NCBI GenBank assembly: GCA_003049465.1
Contig: PYSS01000058.1
Location: 62,001-126,000 of the forward strand
Source of the DNA: Magnaporthiopsis rhizophila
Lineage: Eukaryota > Ascomycota > Sordariomycetes > Magnaporthales > Magnaporthaceae
DNA: 64,000 nt
Reading direction: 5' to 3'
The translations under genes were made by a program, and so were the position numbers. The notes under the pieces were generated by a model. The model made no database searches. It saw only the letters and a list, made by a program, of their open reading frames with translations, and was not told the origin of the DNA. Positions 22,101 to 33,404 of the stretch are shown here, piece after piece (the first letter of the stretch is position 1; each line of letters begins with the position of its first letter).

Positions 22101-23908
22101 ATGAAGCGCGCGAAAAACACAAAGTAAAAAAGCCTATCCCCATTGGCCGAAAAGTGCAAGGTTTCCCCGACGACGGACGAGAAATAAGCTCCTATCGCAG
22201 CTCCCAAGGCGTCACTAACCGACGCGCCGAGAGAAGGACAAGAAAGACGAACGTGAGCGAGCGAGGCACAGCAGCAGCCAGCAGCAGCATCCGGCCACGA
22301 TAACCAAAAATTAAATGAGAGTCGAAGCCCTTTTTTGGTAGTGGTTCCAACTCTCGTTTAATTTTCGAGTTGCGTGCCAGCGGGCAAAGGCATCATCAAA
22401 ACTCTGGCCTCGGCCGGGTCTTGGGTGTGGAGAGAGACAAGAACAGCCAAGAAGCCACTGAGGCGGCGAGGAAGGGCCGGGCGGGCCCCTGAGTGGCCCG
22501 CGGGCTCGAGGCCACGGCTCGGCGGACCCGCTGCCCAGCGGCGCCGAGCCGTCCGCCGTCCACAACACGTGCCGCCGGATCCGATTTTATTATATACGTT
22601 CGTTTTTCTGCATCTCGTCGCCGCCCATTTTCACCCGCCCGTCTGCCCACCACCTATTCCGTCGGCTGACCTCATGCTTCCTTGGCAGCTGGACTGGCCT
22701 TGCCGCCTTCTTCGGCCTGCCCTTCTCGGAACATAAGCCCGCCGGTCTGACGAAGGTGGCTTGCCATCTAAAGGTCTGGGCGTCAATGACCGTAATGTTC
22801 CTCCGGCGGGCGAGTGCCTCCCCAGACCAACACGCCAGCCGAGGCATCGTCCCCCACCCGAGAACCTTCTCCCCAAATCACCTCAGCACTGAACACGGGG
22901 TACCCCGGTGTCTGGAGCCCACGTCGCTCCAGAGCCCTCCCAGGTCCCCAATGTCCCGCTCGCGCCGCTCGCCCACACCGCGCCGGCGCGCACACGCGGG
23001 CCCATACAACTGGGAATACCACCAGGGATGAACAGTCAGGCGTGATGTGCTTGGAGGCTTGCCCCTTCTGGCGACCGACCTTCCTAACCCGACAAGAGAC
23101 TCCAACCCACCTCCTTCCCACAGGGGCGCAGCTATCTGTGGGGTTTCTTGGCTCCTTTCACTGGTGGTACATGCGCCCGTCAACCCTGCTTCTGCCACTA
23201 CTAGTCCGCTGCTGTTTGCTGCTGGCGTTCCCGCCAGCCCGGCGCCCGCAGCTCTTGGCCAACGATAAACCCCACCTCCCTCGCAGAACTGCGTGGCGAA
23301 TCGGTGGCCTAAAGTGGCGACTCGGTACTGCACTTGGAATCTGCGGGAGAGGAGCCCAGTGCAGGATTGTGAAGGGGATGAGACGGGAGAAGCGAGAGGA
23401 TAAGCAGTCTCCGTGCTCCAAGAGTTCCCACCCCCTTCCATCTCCGCACTCCTCGGCAAAGGCAAACACCCAGGCGAGCAATGGCCGTATCTATCTTCTG
23501 CATTTGGCAGCTTTGATTATGGAGCAGACAGGGTCGTACGTAATCTGTTGCGATCCGTTGGACCGCTGCTTTCCGATCCCAGCCCCGGGTATTTAGCAGA
23601 CCCGCCGCCACCTCAGACCAGCATCTCTCTGGACCTCTCTCGTGCCCTGCTCGCCTCGCCCACGCCTGCCAGTCCTACAACAGCACGCACACCTTTGTTC
23701 GTGTCACTGTTGCGCCTTTCTTCTTATTCTTCCCTCTTGTCTCTCTGCTGGACTAGAGTCCCGGCCGACCTCCCACTTCTCCCAACCTCGTGTTGGTTGA
23801 GAACGGCGGCGCCTTAAGGATAGTAGAGGAGCAACAATAGAAAGAGGGAAACAAGGAACCAATAGGCAAAGGAGACGCTCTGCCTAGTCTCCCGACACAC
23901 CAGTCAAG
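19162..23908. other. 4.7 kb without a supportable gene
   Basis: Many short open frames on both strands, none with motifs, signal peptides or in-phase introns. A small hairpin (CGCCC-TTC-GGGCG) lies near 19491-19503. The last 400 bp before 23909 are pyrimidine-rich and probably are the promoter and 5' UTR of the symporter. No tRNA B-box with a matching acceptor stem was seen. Confidence 0.5.
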
Positions 23909-25523
23909 ATGGCTTCGAACGACGGCCCAATCGGAACCGGCCCGACGTCCGCGTCGGCAGACGAGAAGAAGGTAGCCATGGACAACATGGCGCGGCAGGA
24001 CTCGTCCAGCCTTAGCGGCACGCAGACGGGCCAGCAGCAGCCGGCGGAAGAGTTCGCGGTCCAGCGGCGGAGGCCGTGGCACCGGGTCCTCCTCGACGCG
24101 GCCAAGACGCCCGGGTCGGCCATCCAGATCATCATCGCGGCCGCGCTTGCCATATCCATCGGCATGGCCGTGACGACGCAGGTCAAGACGGTGCCCAAGG
24201 CGGTCGTAGACCTGGTCATGATCCCCGGCGACATGTGGCTGCGGGCGCTGCGGGCTGTCGTATTGCCGCTCATCATCACGGCCATGATCCTGGCCGTCGT
24301 GCGCCTGCGCGAGATGACGGGCAACGGCGCCGTGCTGGCGCGGTGGACGGTCGGCTACTACGTCGTCACGACCTTGATCGCCATCGTGCACACGTGCATC
24401 CTGGTCGACCTGGTTTGGCGCAAGCTCATGACCGAGGCCACGGGAGCGGCGCTCGAGGTGAGCGACTCGCTCGACAAGACGGTCAAGGAGCGCAAGGCGT
24501 TCGAGCCGCACGTGGTCGTGGTCGAGATGTTCCAGTCCTTCATCACCAATAACATCTTCAAGTCGCTCGCCGAGGACGGCCTGCTCGCCATCCTGATCGC
24601 CGCGTGCGTCGTCGGCTACCTGCTGGACCCCATGGGCTCCATCATGAAGGCGGTCGAGGAAATCGAGAAGCTCGTGACCAAGATCATCAGCTTTCTCATC
24701 AAGATCGCGCCCATCGGCGTCTTCTTCCTGATCTTGCCCAACCTGTTCCGGCTCAACATCAGCGAGATGGGCCAGAACCTGGGCGTGCTGATTGGCTCCG
24801 CCCTGGCCGGCATGTTCCTGCACATCTTCATCCTGATCCCCATCATCTACTTCTGCGTCGTTCGCGAGAACCCGTACTCGGTCTGGGCCAAATCGGCTCC
24901 GGCCTGGCTGACCGCCTGGGGCACCTCGTCGTCGGCCGCCACCCTGCCCGTCACCATGCGCGAGACCATAGCCCGTGGCGTCCCCACCACCGTAGCCAAG
25001 TTTACCGTGCCCTTGGGTTGCTTGATCAACATGGACGGGTAAGCCCGCGGAAGAGGGGATAAGAAAAGAAATAAACAAAGGAAAAAAAAAAAAAAAGCTG
25101 ACAGACTTTTTGTCTCACAGAACCGCCATCTACTTCCCCTGCTGCGTCGTGTTCCTGGCCCAGACGCAGGGCATGGTGCTCGACGGCACCCAGTACGTCA
25201 TCATTGTGCTACTGGCGACGCTCGCGTCCATCGGCACGACGCCGATCCCGTCGTCGTCGCTGGTGCTCACCGTCATGATTGCGCAGTCGGTCGACATACC
25301 GATCACGGGCATGTACGGCGTCATCATCGCCATCGACTGGTTCATCGACCGCTTCCGCACCGCCACCAACGTCTCGGCCGACATCTACGCCGCCAAGATC
25401 GTCACCAAGATCCTGGGCATCAAGGACGTCGAGGAGGAGACGTCGTCCGAAGACGACGCCGTCCGCGCCGGGGACTACGCCCCGCCCGCCGGCCCACCCC
25501 AGGACAACAGCAACCGCGTCTAG
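23909..25523 (+). CDS. Dicarboxylate/amino acid:cation symporter (SDF family)
   Basis: Two exons, 23909..25038 and 25121..25523, join in phase 2 to 510 residues. The intron contains a 15-A run. Family hallmarks are the serine-rich hairpin motif GTSSSAATLP, the NMDGTA motif re-formed across the splice junction, and IDWFIDRFRTATNV near the C-terminus. Eight hydrophobic segments and two re-entrant loops are consistent with the GltPh/EAAT fold. Known role: secondary uptake of acidic amino acids or C4-dicarboxylates coupled to sodium or protons at a membrane. The N-terminal 50 residues (DEKKVAMDNMARQDSSS...) are a cytosolic, Ser/Gln-rich extension, as is the acidic C-terminus. These transporters are sparse in fungi. 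Start: ATG in AAGATGGC context. Confidence 0.92.
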
Positions 25524-26277
25524 GGCGGCGTGTGTGATATGCGATGCTGATGCTTTATGTTACTATGATGTTTGCGTCTTGTATATTTCTCTGTGGAGGA
25601 CGTCTGCTGGAAAAGCTCGTTGATTGCCTGGAACGCCTGTCTTTTATGTTTCTTTTTGCTGCTCATGTTGTCTGTGCCCTTGCTGGGACGTCAGCAAGGG
25701 ACGAGAAGTGTACATGCATCCGCAGCCAGTTCACAACCTCTCACAAATCTTCACATGATACCAATCGAAGCTCATCCATTACTCGATCAACGCGAATAAT
25801 GAGACATACCTTGGCGCCAAATCCCTTCTCCATCTACTTTCCTGTCTGGCCAATCAATCCCCTCACCGTTGTCCCTCAATACACGGGCTCCTCTATCTGA
25901 ACCCGTGCTGACGGGTCCGCATTGTCAGCTGCCCTTGTTGGGGGCGTTGGCACAGCACCAAAACATGGAGCTAGTGGCGTTGCGGCTGAGGGGACCCAGC
26001 CGTTGATGCCTCCTCTCAGCGGGGCCGTTTCCCACCTCCCGCATGCCGCCGGCGTCTGGTGTAGCCGAGAAAACTGCCTGTTGGCGGCTTTCCATTCGCT
26101 GGGCGCTCCCTGACCGCAAAAACGCCTTGCGGTAGAGGGCTTTTCGTTGATGGATGCTGTGTGCCTTGGTATGTGGCTTTGTCCAGGCATGTTGACCAGA
26201 AACTAACGCGGACCTCCCCTACAAAATCTACGGTGCGCTATTGGTCCGTGTTATTGTTTGGTCAAGGTGCCAGAATG

Positions 26278-26312
<35 letters not shown>

Positions 26313-27401
26313 TCCCCGCCCGGTGGTCGCAAGAGATTTTACATCCCTTTGACGCGCCCCTGCCTGCCCCCGGCTCCCAACGTTGCGTTGATCCGTTGGT
26401 CTGACTGCATGGAAGGATTGGCGTTGGGGTTGGTGTCGCTTGCTGTTTTCATTGCATGATCGCCATCCCCAGCCTGCTTGTGAGTGCTCCCAAGGGCGAA
26501 AAGAAAGAGGTTGAGGACAGGAGGCGAGCGGAGTGGGGCAGTGCACATGTTATCATTGGCCACGACCCGAGGCGGAGTAGGTGGTGACACCGCAGGACAG
26601 GATTAAGCTCAAAGGAACGTCCGGCAGGCTGGGAGAGGTGCAGGTGCCTCACTAGCGCCGTTGAGAAACACGGTTCGCCCCCAACCGCTTATCGCCTCAA
26701 CGGCACGGATTCTTGCCCCTGGGCCGGCACGCGAGGGGCAGTCCTGAAGAGCAAGACTGGAGTAAAGCGACACCGGGAACAGGTAGGCAGCTACCTAGGG
26801 AGAACCTACCTCGCTGGCAAGCTTGCTCTATCCGACGCCTTCTTCGCCGCTTCTTTCCCAGTCGTTGGGCCCGAAACTGCAAGGCCCGCCGAAAAGAATT
26901 ATGCTTATTTAGCGTTGGGCCTTAAACTGGCTCGGGAAGGCTCTCCGTGCCCTGTCGCAAACCCACATAGCCACAGCCACGCTGCAGGCGCAGTGAATCA
27001 CCGTGGCCGACGATCCAATCGTTCAAGGGCGCGCGATTTCAGCCCTAGGTTGCCAAGAGCAGCTCGCAGATCGTTGGTGACCACCACACGACCACGCCAC
27101 AGGGCCTATCAGGCACGCCGGATCTGGAATTCATGGCGGGGGGCTAACTTGTCTTGGGTGCCGTTCCCACCTGAGCCTCTCTTTTTTTCTTTTCTTTAGA
27201 TGGACGCTGGTGGCCTCGTTGGTGGTATTTAATCTTCATGGCCGCTCCCTCATTCCTTTGAGACCAAAGAACAAAGATAAAGCCCCAAGCAAGCACAACC
27301 CGCAATCGATCCTTCCTCTCGGTTTCTTAACCCCTCAAGCTCCCGTCTCACTGGAACGACACGACCAAATAATCTCGGACCACCTGAACAAAAAGCAAAA
27401 A
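25524..27401. other. Intergenic, no supportable gene
   Basis: Contains a pure T homopolymer at about 26280-26309. The final 200 bp upstream of 27402 are pyrimidine-rich then A-rich, typical of a fungal promoter and leader. Confidence 0.5.
26280..26309. repeat. Poly(T) tract of about 30 nt
   Basis: An uninterrupted T run in intergenic DNA, length subject to sequencing error. Confidence 0.9.
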
Positions 27402-28060
27402 ATGGCTACCCCGTTGGGCATCTACTCGCACCTGATCGCGCCGCCCGAGGGCATGACGCTGATGCTGCGCGAAAAGGTCATGTCGCTCTCGGGCGACAGC
27501 TTCGAGATCAAGAACAACCTGGGCCAGGACGTGTTCCGGGTCCAGGGCCGGGTCGCGTCGCTGTCTGGGCGCAAGTCGCTGTTCGACATGCAGGGCCGGC
27601 ACCTGTTCGACATCCAGAAGGAGCACTTCCACTGGCACACCACCTTTGCCGCCAACGACCCTCAGGGCCAGAAGCTGATGGAGGTCAAGAGCGGCTTCAA
27701 GTGTAGGTGCTGCCGGCGGCTGAGAATATGATGGGTTTCAATGACGAAGCTGACAAAGCCCTACCTTTCACAGTGATCGGATCCAAGGCCACGGCCACGT
27801 TCAAGAACGCCTTCAGCGGCGCCAGCGAGACGCTCGAGATGGCCGGCAACTGGCTCTCGACGTCGGCCAACATCGTCGACAAGAGGACGGGCGCGACCGT
27901 CGGCACCATCCAGCGCAAGCTCAGCGGCCGCGACCTGCTGTTCGGCCAGCAGACGTACGCGCTCGTCGTACCCGGCGGCGTCGACATGGCCGTCATGGTG
28001 GCCATGTGCATCGCCATGGACGAGAAGAACAATGACAAGCCCGGCGGTCTCATTTTTTGA
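27402..28060 (+). CDS. LURP-one-related / tubby C-terminal-like protein
   Basis: Two exons, 27402..27702 and 27774..28060, join in phase 1 to 195 residues, the usual size for the family. The order of beta-strand-like segments is characteristic: LMLREKVMSLSGDSFEIKN, GQDVFRVQGR, GRKSLFDMQGRHLFDIQKE, then NWLSTSANIVDKRTGATVG and YALVVPGGVDMAVMVAMCIA. The fold is a twelve-stranded barrel around a central hydrophobic helix, as in plant LURP1-related and animal scramblase-like proteins. The molecular function in fungi is unknown. The ATG used (AAAAAATGGC) starts the barrel directly; an upstream in-frame ATG at 27210 would add an unconserved-looking leader and is less likely. Confidence 0.88.
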
Positions 28061-29283
28061 GCTGCTGTCTGTGTGCTGTTGTCGCTGGCTTGGATCTTGC
28101 TACTTTGCGTGGCTTGACGCTTTTTTTTTTTTTTTTTTTTGTGTGTACCTTGGCTTGATGTTCTCTCGCAACGGAATGCCCGTGGGTTTTGTGTAGCCCC
28201 TATGACGAGACGATAGATTGACGACCTGGACGCCGATTAATAGATACCCGATTAGTCTTTGCCTGTTGCAGTGCTCGATGGATGTTTTGGCTCGCCCGAC
28301 GCGACGTTGATGCGGAAGAAAAGAACTGGGTCAAAGGACCGTGGACATGCGGCTGTTGAGATTATCCCGGCTACCGAGACATTCCCGACAGACACCGTCG
28401 CCTTCACCTTCACTGTCGGGCTGCAACAAGACGACGTCACAGCCTACATAGGGTACCATCAACACATGGGATCCCGACACCGGAGCCCGCGGGTGGGTCT
28501 TCCGGGGTGTGAATCCCTGCTGGTGGTGGGAGAACGCGGGGAAGGTTCGCCGTGGCGTTGTCGGGATCGATCCCGCGCGGCCGATTCTTGTTCTTGCACT
28601 TGGCCCCCTTCGTTCCCGTGCTCTGCCAAGTGATGGACGCAACGGGGTATCGTTTTGACGACGGGCGCCTTGAGAATGCTGGATGCAGACTAATCAGCCG
28701 CTGAAATTGTCCTGTTTTGCCGGCTGTTTCCACGAACCACGCGCCACCCCAAACATCCGGACAGATACGGGAGAGGAGAGACGAAAACACCCGCAGCAGC
28801 ATCCCGGATCGTATGATCGGGAGAGAAGAACGTGGGGTTGGCAAGCAAAAGCAAAATCCCCCTTTGTCCGAGCCGAGCGCGGCGGGTGGTGTGTTCATCA
28901 TCAGCGCCGGCCAATCAGAACCCGCCCAGGATGCCGCGCCGGCCCCGAGCAGGCAGGTGGGGTCGTCTCCCAGTTCCATTTCGCCGCGGGCCAAGGCTTT
29001 TCGGGCATTGGGGAAGTTCATGTATCCGTTTCCCATGGTTTCCCAAAGCTTGACTGCTCGACTGGGGTCGGGCGACGGATGGCGGGTTCGGGAGCTGCGA
29101 TGCGGGGGTGAGCTGGATGTGCTTTTAAGAAGCGTCTGCCTCCTGGGACCTGTTGCCGCCTGGCCAGCTATCTATTCCTCTTCCGGTACGTATATCAACA
29201 CGCCTGTGGCCCTACTATCCGACCCATCCTTCGGCCATTCATCACACGCCATACCTCTACCGCAACCTGCAACAGCAACCACA
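28061..29283. other. Intergenic, no supportable gene
   Basis: A T homopolymer lies at about 28120-28140. The frame running into the next gene from 28717 has no coding-like features before the ATG at 29284. Confidence 0.45.
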
Positions 29284-29649
29284 ATGAACGCCCTCCGACT
29301 ATCCACCGGCCCCCGCCGCATCCTGGCAGAGATCCCCCGCGCAGCCTACACCTCCCAGCGCCGGGCCCTGCACGCCGACGCGCCCTTCCTCTTCTCTCTA
29401 CCGTCAGACCCCGAGGCCTCGATGGCCAGGACCGCGGCGGCCCATCACAAGCCGCAACATGCCGCTCCCGCCGCCACTCACGACGGCGCACGCTCCTCGG
29501 CACAACAGAGGGTACAGACAACCTCAGAGCTGCCACAACGCCCGGGCGCACATCCCGACGCGCCGTATATACTCTCCGTGCCTCCAGAGTTCGACCACGT
29601 CCCGTCGTCCGGCGGTGCTGCGAGGGGTGGTGAGCAGATGAGGGCTTGA
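29284..29649 (+). CDS. Small protein with probable mitochondrial presequence and duplicated motif
   Basis: Single exon, 121 residues, ATG in a CACAATG context. The N-terminus (MNALRLSTGPRRILAEIPRA) is Arg/Leu/Ser-rich without acids at first and ends near SQRRALHA, resembling a mitochondrial targeting peptide. An internal duplication is visible: HADAPFLFSLPSDPE near residue 37 and HPDAPYILSVPPEFD near residue 95, separated by a His/Ala/Gln-rich spacer. No domain recognised. The conserved spacing of the two copies argues for a real protein; function unknown. Confidence 0.55.
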   Translation: MNALRLSTGPRRILAEIPRAAYTSQRRALHADAPFLFSLPSDPEASMARTAAAHHKPQHAAPAATHDGARSSAQQRVQTTSELPQRPGAHPDAPYILSVPPEFDHVPSSGGAARGGEQMRA

Positions 29650-29961
29650 TCCGAGAAGGCTCTGGGATTTTTGAGCCGCTCCAGTTGTGTTTCTCTCCTC
29701 TAGCGTATTATTTATCAGCCATTCGTCCTCTACTGTCTTCATTCCCAAATCGACCGCCACTATGTCATGAGTGCCACTGCGGATCGGGGTCTGCGCGGGA
29801 AATTGTCTTGTATTTTGACCTTGTTGATTTTCGTCTTCACCAGAGCCAGCGTCACAATACAGAACTTTTTACATCCCACTGCGGACGCCATTCTTGTCGT
29901 CTCACATGCCCGAGCGTGGGCGGAACTGCAGAGAACAAGGTTTTATCGGCGAACAACCGAG
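29650..29961. other. Convergent intergenic region
   Basis: About 310 bp between the small gene and the stop codon of the seven-helix protein; likely 3' UTRs. Nothing else seen. Confidence 0.5.
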
Positions 29962-30644
29962 CTAATCATTCCTCATAATCGGCAGCATGGGCCACTCGTC
30001 GCTATCCGGCCGCTCTACCTCGCCAGCTCTAGGGGCCCTTGTCGCTCCATCCTTGGGCCGCCCGGCCCGTTGTCCATAGACGTGCATCTCCATCTCCGAA
30101 GCAGACCCCGACCCCGACCCCGCGCCTTTAACAACGACAACAACATCATCCTTTGGCGGCGGCGGCGGCCCGACGTCGTCGTCGTCGTCGGGTGGTCTCG
30201 CCACATTTGCCCGATTCTTGGTCCGCGCCCGTTCCGCCGCAGCCGCCGCGTTTGCCGCCTCCTCATCCTCCCGTTTACCTCCTCTCCTCCACCTCCTCGG
30301 CACAAACGTCTCCCACATATACCTGCGCAGCGGCGCCGTGGTGCCAAAGACGATAAATATGAACAGGCCGGGAGTCACGCCCGGCATGAAGAAGATCCAC
30401 GTGCGCCTGGCCCGCTCGGCGCTCAGGTCCGGCTCCGTCGCCGCCAGGTCGGCCGCCGCGTTGGTCACGGCCATGATCTGGAACAGCGTGTTGGTCACCT
30501 CGAAAGCCCCCAGCGCCACAAACGCAACGGTGAAGCGCACCATCAGCCACCGGTCCCAGATGCCCCTCTGCTTCCGCCCGCTCTTCTTCCGCGAGCCCGT
30601 CTGCGTGGTCGTCGTGGCGACGCCGCTCTCGAGCGACGACTCCG

Positions 30645-30685
<41 letters not shown>

Positions 30686-31153
30686 TTTGGGGTCCAATGC
30701 AGGAACCGGCGCCTCGAGCGCACGTAGCTCACAAAGATGACGAGCATCAGGACGCAGCCGAAGAGCAGGCTGAGCATCACTGCATGTGGACTGTTAGATG
30801 GGAGACTGTGGTGTCCCTGAGTCGGGAGGGGTATTACTTACGGGGTAGGTCGGCGAGCAGGATAAATACGACAAAGTTATTCTGCACCTGCGGGATCCGC
30901 AGGAGGAGAATGGTCGTCAGGGGGAACAGGACAGCGAAAATCTTGCCGCCGTCGCTGTCGATCCGCCGGAGGAGCTTGCTCCATCTCCTGCTCGCAATGG
31001 CCGTCTGCGCAAGGTGAGCGGCGCTTTTTTTGGTCTTGTGTAAGCACAGGGCGGTGGCGGCGGGCAGCACATTGCTCCAGCTGACTTACAAGAACATGAC
31101 ACACATAGCCTCAACACTGTAACAGTAGTATTCTGCGCACAATCCCTCGTCAA

Positions 31154-31184
<31 letters not shown>

Positions 31185-31606
31185 TTATTGCATATCCCGC
31201 ATCTAAACCCCAGGGAGGTGAACTGACGGATGTAGTACAGCGCCAGGCTGACGCCGACAGACCCGTTGGCGATGGCGATCTCGGGGTTGCCCGGGTGCAG
31301 CTTCCTGTTCTCGTACTGCTCCTTCACGAGGCTTCTGTACCGCACAACGTCGTGCGTCTGCTGGACGAGCGACGCCGCGATGCTGAGGGTGGCAAAGTAC
31401 GAGAGCATGGCGATGTCTGCCAAAATCTGTGTGGTCAGCGTGCGCTCGCTGCCCAGGAGCAGAGCTGCCAACTACTCACAGCTCGTCCTCTCGCGGTGCG
31501 TCCACGTCAGCCAGATCATGAGCGAGCTGGCGGTGAAGGCGAGGCAGCAGTACAACATGACGCCGGCCACTGTGCCCTCGGCGCCAGCGGGGACTTGTGA
31601 CGCCAT
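29962..31606 (-). CDS. Seven-transmembrane integral membrane protein (GPCR-like topology)
   Basis: Five minus-strand exons, 31606..31480, 31416..31224, 31116..31090, 31023..30842 and 30779..29962, join in phase to 448 residues. One exon is only 27 nt. The second intron holds a (TA)n plus T tract at 31158-31187. Hydrophobic segments in order: GVMLYCCLAFTASSLMIWL, YIAMLSYFATLSIAASL, SVGVSLALYYI, IFAVLFPLTTILLL, MLSLLFGCVLMLVIFVSY, LMVRFTVAFVALGAFEV and IFFMPGVTPGLFIFIVFG. Between the fifth and sixth named segments lies a Gly10 loop coded by CCG repeats. The C-terminal tail of about 130 residues is highly charged (DDDDDVGPPPPPKDDVVVVV) and presumably cytosolic. The junction of exons 2 and 3 has an alternative donor 12-15 nt further on. 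No receptor family was securely recognised; GPCR-like is topology only. Confidence 0.75.
31158..31187. repeat. (TA)n and T tract inside an intron
   Basis: About eleven TA dinucleotides followed by roughly ten T, within intron 2 of the seven-helix gene. Length may vary between strains. Confidence 0.85.
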
Positions 31607-33404
31607 TGTCGGGTCTCGAATCGATTGGTGGGTGCTTGTCGTTTACGGTGACATTTCTGGAGAAGATCCGCATTTTTTGGTGATAACTTGGGCCAGTTGA
31701 AAGCAACCCGCGCCAAGACGGCCCCTCTGGGGATCGGCGCAATATGTACGGCAATCCGTTCGTTTTTTGCTCAATCTGTCGTTCTCCCTGTCAGTGTCGA
31801 TCCATCGTGCTTTTTTCTCCAAAGCGCGCCGCGCTACAGGAACCGCGCTTGCGAGCTTGGCCGCCGTAGCTGCTGTTTCTACTGCACCTTGGAGTCTGAC
31901 AAACACTGACAAAAGGTTTATTTGGGACTAATTTGTCCCTAAAAACGCTAGTGTGGCCAGTGAGATTTTGGCCGGTCAGCCTCGGTATTGGCCGGCCACA
32001 CTGAAAAGCCGAAAAGGGGCCGCCGTGCTTATCAGGCCGTCTCAGCACGGGTGCTTTTTATCCCGCCCAAGTTATCAATTCTTTGGTGTTCTCGTTCTGC
32101 TTTTGTGGCCCCTTTTCCCAAGGTTGCGCTGGCTGCGTCCGTTTTCCTTCAATCTTGGGGTGGCTCGAAATAGATCGCCTACCCGCCACGCTCGAACGTC
32201 GAGTTGAACGTTGCTGTCCGAAAAAAAAAAAAAAGTCCCCGGTAGCGACGTCGTCCGAAATAGATCGTGGTAGGGCTTCGCAGGTCGTCAAGGCACTGTC
32301 CCGCGCAGATCCTGAGCCCTTCCGACGAGTCCGCCTTGAGAACCGTGGGCATCAGAACGACATCGCGGGGGTCCAGGGCAGCGGCCAGGGCCAGGGGATA
32401 TCAAACAACCGTCTTAAACTTACGTACCCTGGCCATATTGCGCCGCGAAGGAGCATCGATGAAGGGTTGTTCGGAATGGCGGAACAAGAGCCGCAAACCC
32501 CCGTTCGCAACTGCTTTCACCCATCGAGAATCCCAGCTTTCCACGTGTAGTGTCGCTCGCTTGGCGTTTTGCCCGCGGCCCCGCACGCTAGTTGGAATTC
32601 GTCGCCTTCTGTGACAGGAAAACCGGGGGTCTTCCCGGTGCGCGTGCTGGTCTGCATGGCCCCCCGCACGGAGCATCTTCCTATTGCAGTTCGCCTGGAA
32701 CGTGGTGTGACGAGCCTCTCCCTCTGCCTGAGATGATGGGCCGGGTTCCCATAAGCCCTAGAGCCTTTTTTGACAGGTGTCCGTCCTTGGAGGGCAAATC
32801 TCGGATTGCGGTAAATATCGCATGGAGGAGCGTATGCATGACCGCGTACCAAGATATGCAGATGCGGCACAGCCTTTTAGATCTGTGATACGGCCTGGCA
32901 CCTGTAGCCTGCCAGCCGGACCTTCTCCCACAAAAGGGAGGTCGATGAGATGCTGGGCCAGTCACATCGCTTGGCGAGGGTCGGGAGCTTCCGTTTCTGG
33001 GTGTTGTCTCTCCTCGCTCGCTCCGTCAGTGAACCGCCAGGCCTGCCACCTAGCTTGCTAGCGCCATCTGGGAGCTGGGCTAAAAAAGCAAGATCCTATA
33101 CAGGGAGCGAGTGCTATGCGATGCGTTTCATCCGCGCATAACAGCTGTCTGCTCATTTCGGGGTCAGCCATTGCCAAGCGGAAGTTTCCTGTTTTTAGTG
33201 CATCTCGGTGATCAATGCAACGCACCATGCAGATGTTGACAGGTGACAGATATCACCGCCGGCGGGCAAGGAGAGAGAGCCGTTGTAGCAGATGAAGTGT
33301 GAAATTACGCTCCCTTGGCCCACTGACTGTCATAGCCATGACTTCGCACGGTATCAATTCCCCGGAAAAGAGGTATCATTAAAAAATATACACGCCGTTA
33401 TCGT
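31607..33404. other. Intergenic, no supportable gene
   Basis: Contains two inverted repeats (GGGAC/GTCCC at 31924-31939; AGTGTGGCC/GGCCACACT at 31950-31958 and 31994-32002) and an A homopolymer near 32221-32234. No convincing coding frame. Confidence 0.45.
31950..32002. repeat. Short inverted repeat
   Basis: Perfect 9-bp arms AGTGTGGCC and GGCCACACT around a 35-bp loop that itself repeats TTGGCCGG. Adjacent to a smaller GGGAC/GTCCC hairpin. Could be a transposon relic or a regulatory stem. Confidence 0.5.

Noticed and set aside
22814..23596. 260-codon plus-strand frame
   Set aside because: Starts within GC-rich promoter-like DNA, no domain, composition unlike the neighbouring genes.
23753..25078. 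441-codon minus-strand frame opposite the symporter
   Set aside because: Antisense shadow of a GC-rich coding exon; Asp/Gly/His/Arg-rich with no motif, while the plus strand shows clear SDF motifs.
30015..30347. Arg-rich minus-strand alternative frame
   Set aside because: Shadow of the last exon of the seven-helix gene.
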